Assembly (NCBI RefSeq): GCF_902158555.1
Contig: NZ_CABGGS010000023.1
Location: 62,001 to 126,000, forward strand
DNA from: Klebsiella spallanzanii
GTDB taxonomy: Bacteria; Pseudomonadota; Gammaproteobacteria; Enterobacterales; Enterobacteriaceae
Reading direction: 5' to 3'
Length of the DNA: 64,000 nt
The first letter of the stretch is position 1, and the number at the start of each line of letters is the position of its first letter. The notes beneath the pieces were generated by a model that was not told the origin of the DNA, ran no database searches, and worked only from the letters and a program-made list of their open reading frames with translations. Positions 60,604 through 64,000 of this stretch are shown in pieces. Both the position numbers and the translations under genes were made by a program.

Positions 60604-62067
60604 TTACATTTTCTGGTACGGTTTGAAACGTTCCTGCAGCTGGCGCAGCTGGTCGATACGCGCATCGTAGCGGGCTTGCTGCAAGCTGCCTAATTTCACC
60701 TGCGAACTGGCGCTGCTGAGAAGCGTGATGGCCTGATCGAGCCTGCCTACCAGCGCCATGCCTTCCGCTCTGGCCGCCAGCTCCTGATCGCGATTGCCGA
60801 GTTTGGCTTCCGCCTGCGCCAGTAAATCCCAACCGTTGCCGTCATCTTTATTATTGAAGGTGTAGCGGTTAAGGATATTCGCGGCTTCCGCCGGCTGTCC
60901 GCCTTCAAGCAGGGCGTTGGCGAGGTTAAGCTGCAGCACCGGATTGGTACGAACCTCACGGGCGCTTTTAAGACGATTAATCGCGTCAGTCGCTCTGTTT
61001 TGTCCCAGATCGATATCGGTCGCCAGGTCAAGATACCAGGCGTTTTGCGGTTCAGCGTTCAGCAGCGGCTGTAGCGTTTTGCGCGCCAGATCGTAATTAT
61101 TACTGCCCATCGCCAGCAGGGCGCGGCCATACTGGGCGGCATGCTGCTCGCGGATATTGCCTTTTTCCCAACTGCTTAGCAGATCATTGCCCAGCTTATT
61201 GTCGCCGGAGGTATACATCCCCAACGTCCTGGCTTTTGCCAGATAGAAGTCAGCCGAGGACTGCACGACAACCGGGCGCATCTGGTTCGCGCGGTTACGG
61301 GCATCGGACAGGCGACTTTCCGGCAATGGGTGGGTCAACAGCATTTCCGGCGGGCGGGTGGAGTAGCGTGATTCGTCAAGCAGCTTACCCATAAACGCCG
61401 GCATTGCCTGCGGGTCGAAGCCTGAACGCTGAAGGACCTGAATACCAATACGGTCGGCCTCTTCTTCGTTTTGCCGTGTAAAGCTAATCATCCCTTGTTG
61501 AGTCCCTGCCAGGGTGCCGGTCAGCGCAGCCATCCCGGCCTGCGGACTGGCCATCGCCAGCAGGATAGAACCCAGCGCTCCTACCCAGGTTAGAGGGGCA
61601 TTACGCTTTTGGTCTTCCATCGCGCGGGCAAGGTGGCGCTGGGTAACGTGAGAAATTTCGTGCGCCATCACCGATGCCAGCTCGCTCTCGGTATCGGAAT
61701 AGCGGAAAAGGGCCGAGTGCAGCACAACGTTACCGCCGAAGAAAGCGAAGGCGTTAATTTGATCGTTATTTATCAGATAAAAGTGGAACGGAGTACGCAC
61801 TGAATTGGCGTGCGAGACCAGGCGCATGCCCAGACCATTAATATACTGCACCAGAAGCGGGTCATTGATTAACGGCGCACTGCCGCGCAGCTGGCGTACA
61901 TAGTAATCTCCCATCTGCATTTCCTGGCCGATGGAGAGCGTGCTTCCTGCGGAGGTGCCCATGTCCGGCAGGGTATCTGCGGTATCGGCAAAAGCAGGTA
62001 ATATTGAACCCAGCGTCAGCGACGCTATAACGGTTGCCACCAGCGTTTTCTTCAACTGCCTGAACAT
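60604..62067 (-). CDS. bepA: Periplasmic chaperone/metalloprotease BepA
   Basis: 487 residues from ATG 62067 ([20 protein letters not shown]); a longer frame to 62139 is rejected. Signal peptide to about residue 27 (PAFA). M48 metalloprotease with HEISH (136-140) and a third ligand Glu in [11 protein letters not shown] domain from about 310 to the end. It helps assemble LptD and degrades stalled outer-membrane proteins. Divergent from perM. Confidence 0.96.
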   Translation of the reverse strand: MFRQLKKTLVATVIASLTLGSILPAFADTADTLPDMGTSAGSTLSIGQEMQMGDYYVRQLRGSAPLINDPLLVQYINGLGMRLVSHANSVRTPFHFYLINNDQINAFAFFGGNVVLHSALFRYSDTESELASVMAHEISHVTQRHLARAMEDQKRNAPLTWVGALGSILLAMASPQAGMAALTGTLAGTQQGMISFTRQNEEEADRIGIQVLQRSGFDPQAMPAFMGKLLDESRYSTRPPEMLLTHPLPESRLSDARNRANQMRPVVVQSSADFYLAKARTLGMYTSGDNKLGNDLLSSWEKGNIREQHAAQYGRALLAMGSNNYDLARKTLQPLLNAEPQNAWYLDLATDIDLGQNRATDAINRLKSAREVRTNPVLQLNLANALLEGGQPAEAANILNRYTFNNKDDGNGWDLLAQAEAKLGNRDQELAARAEGMALVGRLDQAITLLSSASSQVKLGSLQQARYDARIDQLRQLQERFKPYQKM

Positions 62068-62296
62068 AACCTCTGTCCTGTAATGTAGGTGTGCCAGTTT
62101 GACCGATTGTGCGGCGTAATGTTCCCTGACCGCAAGCAAGTTCAGCGAGTTTAGCCGTCGTTAGCGGCGTTGCAAATATCATATTCACCCGGTCATTAAT
62201 GTTTGTGGTTTTAACCATAAAAAGCGAAGTCTTTTTTGTGACATTTCGATACAATTCCCGAGATTGTTACAGCTTTGCTCTTCAGGGAAGGGTTTT

Positions 62297-63364
62297 ATGC
62301 TTCAGATGTTAATGCAGTGGTACCGTCGTCGGTTCAGCGATCCGGAGGCGATAGCGCTGCTGGTCATTTTGCTGGCCGGGTTTGGCATTATGTTTTTCTT
62401 CAGCGGCCTGCTGGCACCTCTACTGGTGTCTATTGTTCTGGCTTATCTGCTGGAGTGGCCCACGGTCAGACTGGAGCGTATCGGTTTTTCACGTACCTGG
62501 GCTACCTCGGTCGTTCTGATTCTGTTTGTTGGCATTCTGCTGTTGATGGCATTTGTGGTGATGCCGGTTGCCTGGCAGCAAGGCATTTATCTGATTCGCG
62601 ATATGCCAGGGATGCTGAATAAACTTTCTGATTTTGCCGCGACGGTGCCGCGTCGTTATCCAGCCTTAATGGATGCCGGGATTATCGATGCCATGGCGGA
62701 GAATATGCGCGGGCGGATGTTAACCGTTGGTGATTCGGTAGTGAAATATTCGCTTGCGTCGCTGGTCGGGCTGCTGACTCTGGCAGTTTATCTGGTATTG
62801 GTGCCGTTGATGGTTTTCTTTCTGCTGAAAGACAAAGAGCAGATGCTTAACGCCGTGCGCCGGGTGCTGCCGCGCAACCGCGGGCTGGCGGGGCAGGTGT
62901 GGAAAGAGATGAACCAGCAAATTACTAACTATATCCGCGGTAAGGTGCTGGAGATGATCGTCGTCGGCGTGGCGACGTGGATTGGCTTTATCCTGTTTGG
63001 TCTTAATTACTCCCTGCTGCTGGCGGTACTGGTCGGTTTCTCGGTATTAATCCCCTATATCGGCGCGTTTGTGGTCACCATTCCGGTGGTGGGCGTGGCG
63101 CTGTTCCAGTTTGGCGCTGGCACCGAGTTCTGGAGCCTGTTTGCGGTGTATCTGATTATTCAGGGGCTCGATGGAAACCTGCTGGTACCGGTGTTGTTTT
63201 CGGAGGCTGTTAACCTGCACCCGCTGGTGATTATTCTGTCGGTGGTGATTTTCGGCGGCCTGTGGGGATTCTGGGGCGTGTTCTTTGCTATCCCGCTGGC
63301 GACGCTCATCAAAGCGGTGGTCCATGCCTGGCCGGATGGCCTGATTGTGGAAGACGAGAGTTAG
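62297..63364 (+). CDS. perM: AI-2E family permease PerM
   Basis: 355 residues from ATG 62297 (MLQMLMQWYRRRFSDPEA) after AAGGG; an earlier in-frame start at 62264 is rejected. About eight membrane segments; the family signature region FSVLIPYIGAFVVTIPVVGVAL and FGGLWGFWGVFFAIPLATLIKAV is intact. E. coli PerM (YfgO) is a putative AI-2E-type transporter; real substrate unknown. Confidence 0.93.
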   Translation: MLQMLMQWYRRRFSDPEAIALLVILLAGFGIMFFFSGLLAPLLVSIVLAYLLEWPTVRLERIGFSRTWATSVVLILFVGILLLMAFVVMPVAWQQGIYLIRDMPGMLNKLSDFAATVPRRYPALMDAGIIDAMAENMRGRMLTVGDSVVKYSLASLVGLLTLAVYLVLVPLMVFFLLKDKEQMLNAVRRVLPRNRGLAGQVWKEMNQQITNYIRGKVLEMIVVGVATWIGFILFGLNYSLLLAVLVGFSVLIPYIGAFVVTIPVVGVALFQFGAGTEFWSLFAVYLIIQGLDGNLLVPVLFSEAVNLHPLVIILSVVIFGGLWGFWGVFFAIPLATLIKAVVHAWPDGLIVEDES

Positions 63365-63390
63365 CGCGAAGCTGAAGGGAATGTCTTAAA

Positions 63391-63426
63391 AAGACGCCGG
63401 GGGATGTGAGAACGACCCGGCGTCTT
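63391..63426. terminator. Bidirectional terminator between perM and bcp
   Basis: AAGACGCCGGG (63391-63401) and CCCGGCGTCTT (63416-63426) form a perfect 11 bp stem between the two converging genes, with TTAAA before and TTGCGTTTG after. Confidence 0.7.
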
Positions 63427-63441
63427 GCGTTTGATTGAGCG

Positions 63442-63912
63442 TCAGGCGTTTTCTTTCAGCCAGTTCAGCACCACGTCGTGGTGATTGCTGGTTTTGAAAT
63501 CATCAAACACATGTTCGATTTTGCCGTCGGCGTCGATGAGGAAGCTAATACGGTGAATACCGTCGTAGGTTTTCCCCATAAATGTTTTTTCACCCCAGAT
63601 ACCAAACTGCTCGCATACCTGATGATCTTCATCAGACAGCAAGGTGAAGTTCAGCAACTCTTTTTCGGCGAAGCGGGAGAGTTTTTCTGGTTTATCCGTA
63701 CTGATTCCCAGTACTTCAACGCCTGCTTTTTTCAGGTCGTCCATGTTATCGCGTAAACCGCACGCTTGTACGGTGCAGCCCGGGGTCATGGCTTTCGGAT
63801 AAAAATAAACCAGAACACGCTGTCCCTGGAAGTCGGTCAAATTTACTTCCTCGCCGTCCTGGTCCGGTAAGCTAAATTTCGGTGCAATATCACCGGCTTT
63901 CAGTGGGTTCAT
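63442..63912 (-). CDS. bcp: Thioredoxin-dependent thiol peroxidase Bcp
   Basis: 156 residues, peroxiredoxin of the BCP/PrxQ type with the peroxidatic Cys46 and resolving Cys51 in TPGCTVQACGLRD. It reduces hydroperoxides with thioredoxin. Three bases separate its ATG from the gcvR stop, so it is downstream of gcvR in one unit, as in E. coli. Confidence 0.96.
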   Translation of the reverse strand: MNPLKAGDIAPKFSLPDQDGEEVNLTDFQGQRVLVYFYPKAMTPGCTVQACGLRDNMDDLKKAGVEVLGISTDKPEKLSRFAEKELLNFTLLSDEDHQVCEQFGIWGEKTFMGKTYDGIHRISFLIDADGKIEHVFDDFKTSNHHDVVLNWLKENA

Positions 63913-63915
63913 TAC

Positions 63916-64000
63916 TCAAACTCCATCCTGTTCATCATGCTGTGAATAATTAACGATGTTAATACTGCCTTGTGCATTCAGTTCTGTACATAGGGCTTTG
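63916..64000 (-). CDS. gcvR: Glycine cleavage regulator GcvR, C-terminal end (cut by window edge)
   Basis: The minus strand from the right edge reads KALCTELNAQGSINIVNYSQH, then DEQDGV and a TGA at 63916-63918. This matches the end of enterobacterial GcvR, a two-ACT-domain protein that sequesters GcvA. Only the last 28 residues are in the window. Confidence 0.9.
   Translation of the reverse strand, partial: KALCTELNAQGSINIVNYSQHDEQDGV

Overview
The window is a chromosomal segment of an enteric gammaproteobacterium, most like the Klebsiella/Raoultella/Kluyvera group. Gene order and protein sequences closely follow the E. coli csiE-to-gcvR region (csiE, yfhR, suhB, trmJ, isc, pepB, sseB, sseA, yfhM, pbpC, ndk, rlmN, rodZ, ispG, hisS, yfgM, bamB, der, yfgJ, xseA, guaBA, yfgG, yfgF, ppx, ppk, purN, purM, upp, uraA, hda, yfgD, bepA, perM, bcp, gcvR). 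A Klebsiella-type beta-glucoside kinase (bglK) sits beside a GH1 phospho-glucosidase. Genus is inferred from remembered sequences; species is not resolved. I saw no prophage, integrase, transposase, rRNA, tRNA or CRISPR array.

Left part (1-18.3 kb): the start of csiE is cut by the left edge. It is followed by a periplasmic DUF1007 protein and a NicO-type metal permease (a ZevAB-like pair) and a third membrane protein that looks like a degenerate NicO paralogue. yfhR carries two in-frame TGA codons at tryptophan positions. suhB and trmJ diverge. The complete iron-sulfur cluster operon iscRSUA-hscBA-fdx-iscX runs into pepB and sseB, with two adjacent IscR operators in front. An accessory Sel1-repeat gene lies between sseB and sseA. 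An M20 amidohydrolase and an unassigned membrane transporter form an operon with an FNR-like box upstream.

Middle part (18.3-41.4 kb): the alpha-2-macroglobulin lipoprotein yfhM abuts pbpC. Then come ndk, a tandem palindromic repeat, rlmN, and the rodZ-ispG-hisS-yfgM-bamB-der block (cell shape, isoprenoid synthesis, translation, outer-membrane assembly, ribosome assembly). Between der and yfgJ is a small, visibly AT-richer insert of two exported proteins. One is essentially the C-terminal domain of TonB and the other the C-terminal domain of TolA, both without the inner-membrane anchor. xseA and guaBA (PurR box, DnaA-like box) follow.

Right part (41.4-64 kb): two accessory transporter modules have divergent LysR regulators (MFS + LysR; LysR + hydrolase + EamA). 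Next are yfgG and the EAL protein yfgF with a perfect FNR box between them, ppk-ppx (polyphosphate), purMN with a PurR box, the bglK-GH1 operon with two LacI-family operators, upp-uraA (uracil salvage), hda starting at CTG, yfgD, bepA, perM, bcp and the last codons of gcvR.

Most of the window is housekeeping. The parts most worth a second look are the orphan TonB-C/TolA-C pair, the ZevAB-plus-paralogue metal locus, the doubly interrupted yfhR, the tandem repeats after ndk, and several regulatory sites.
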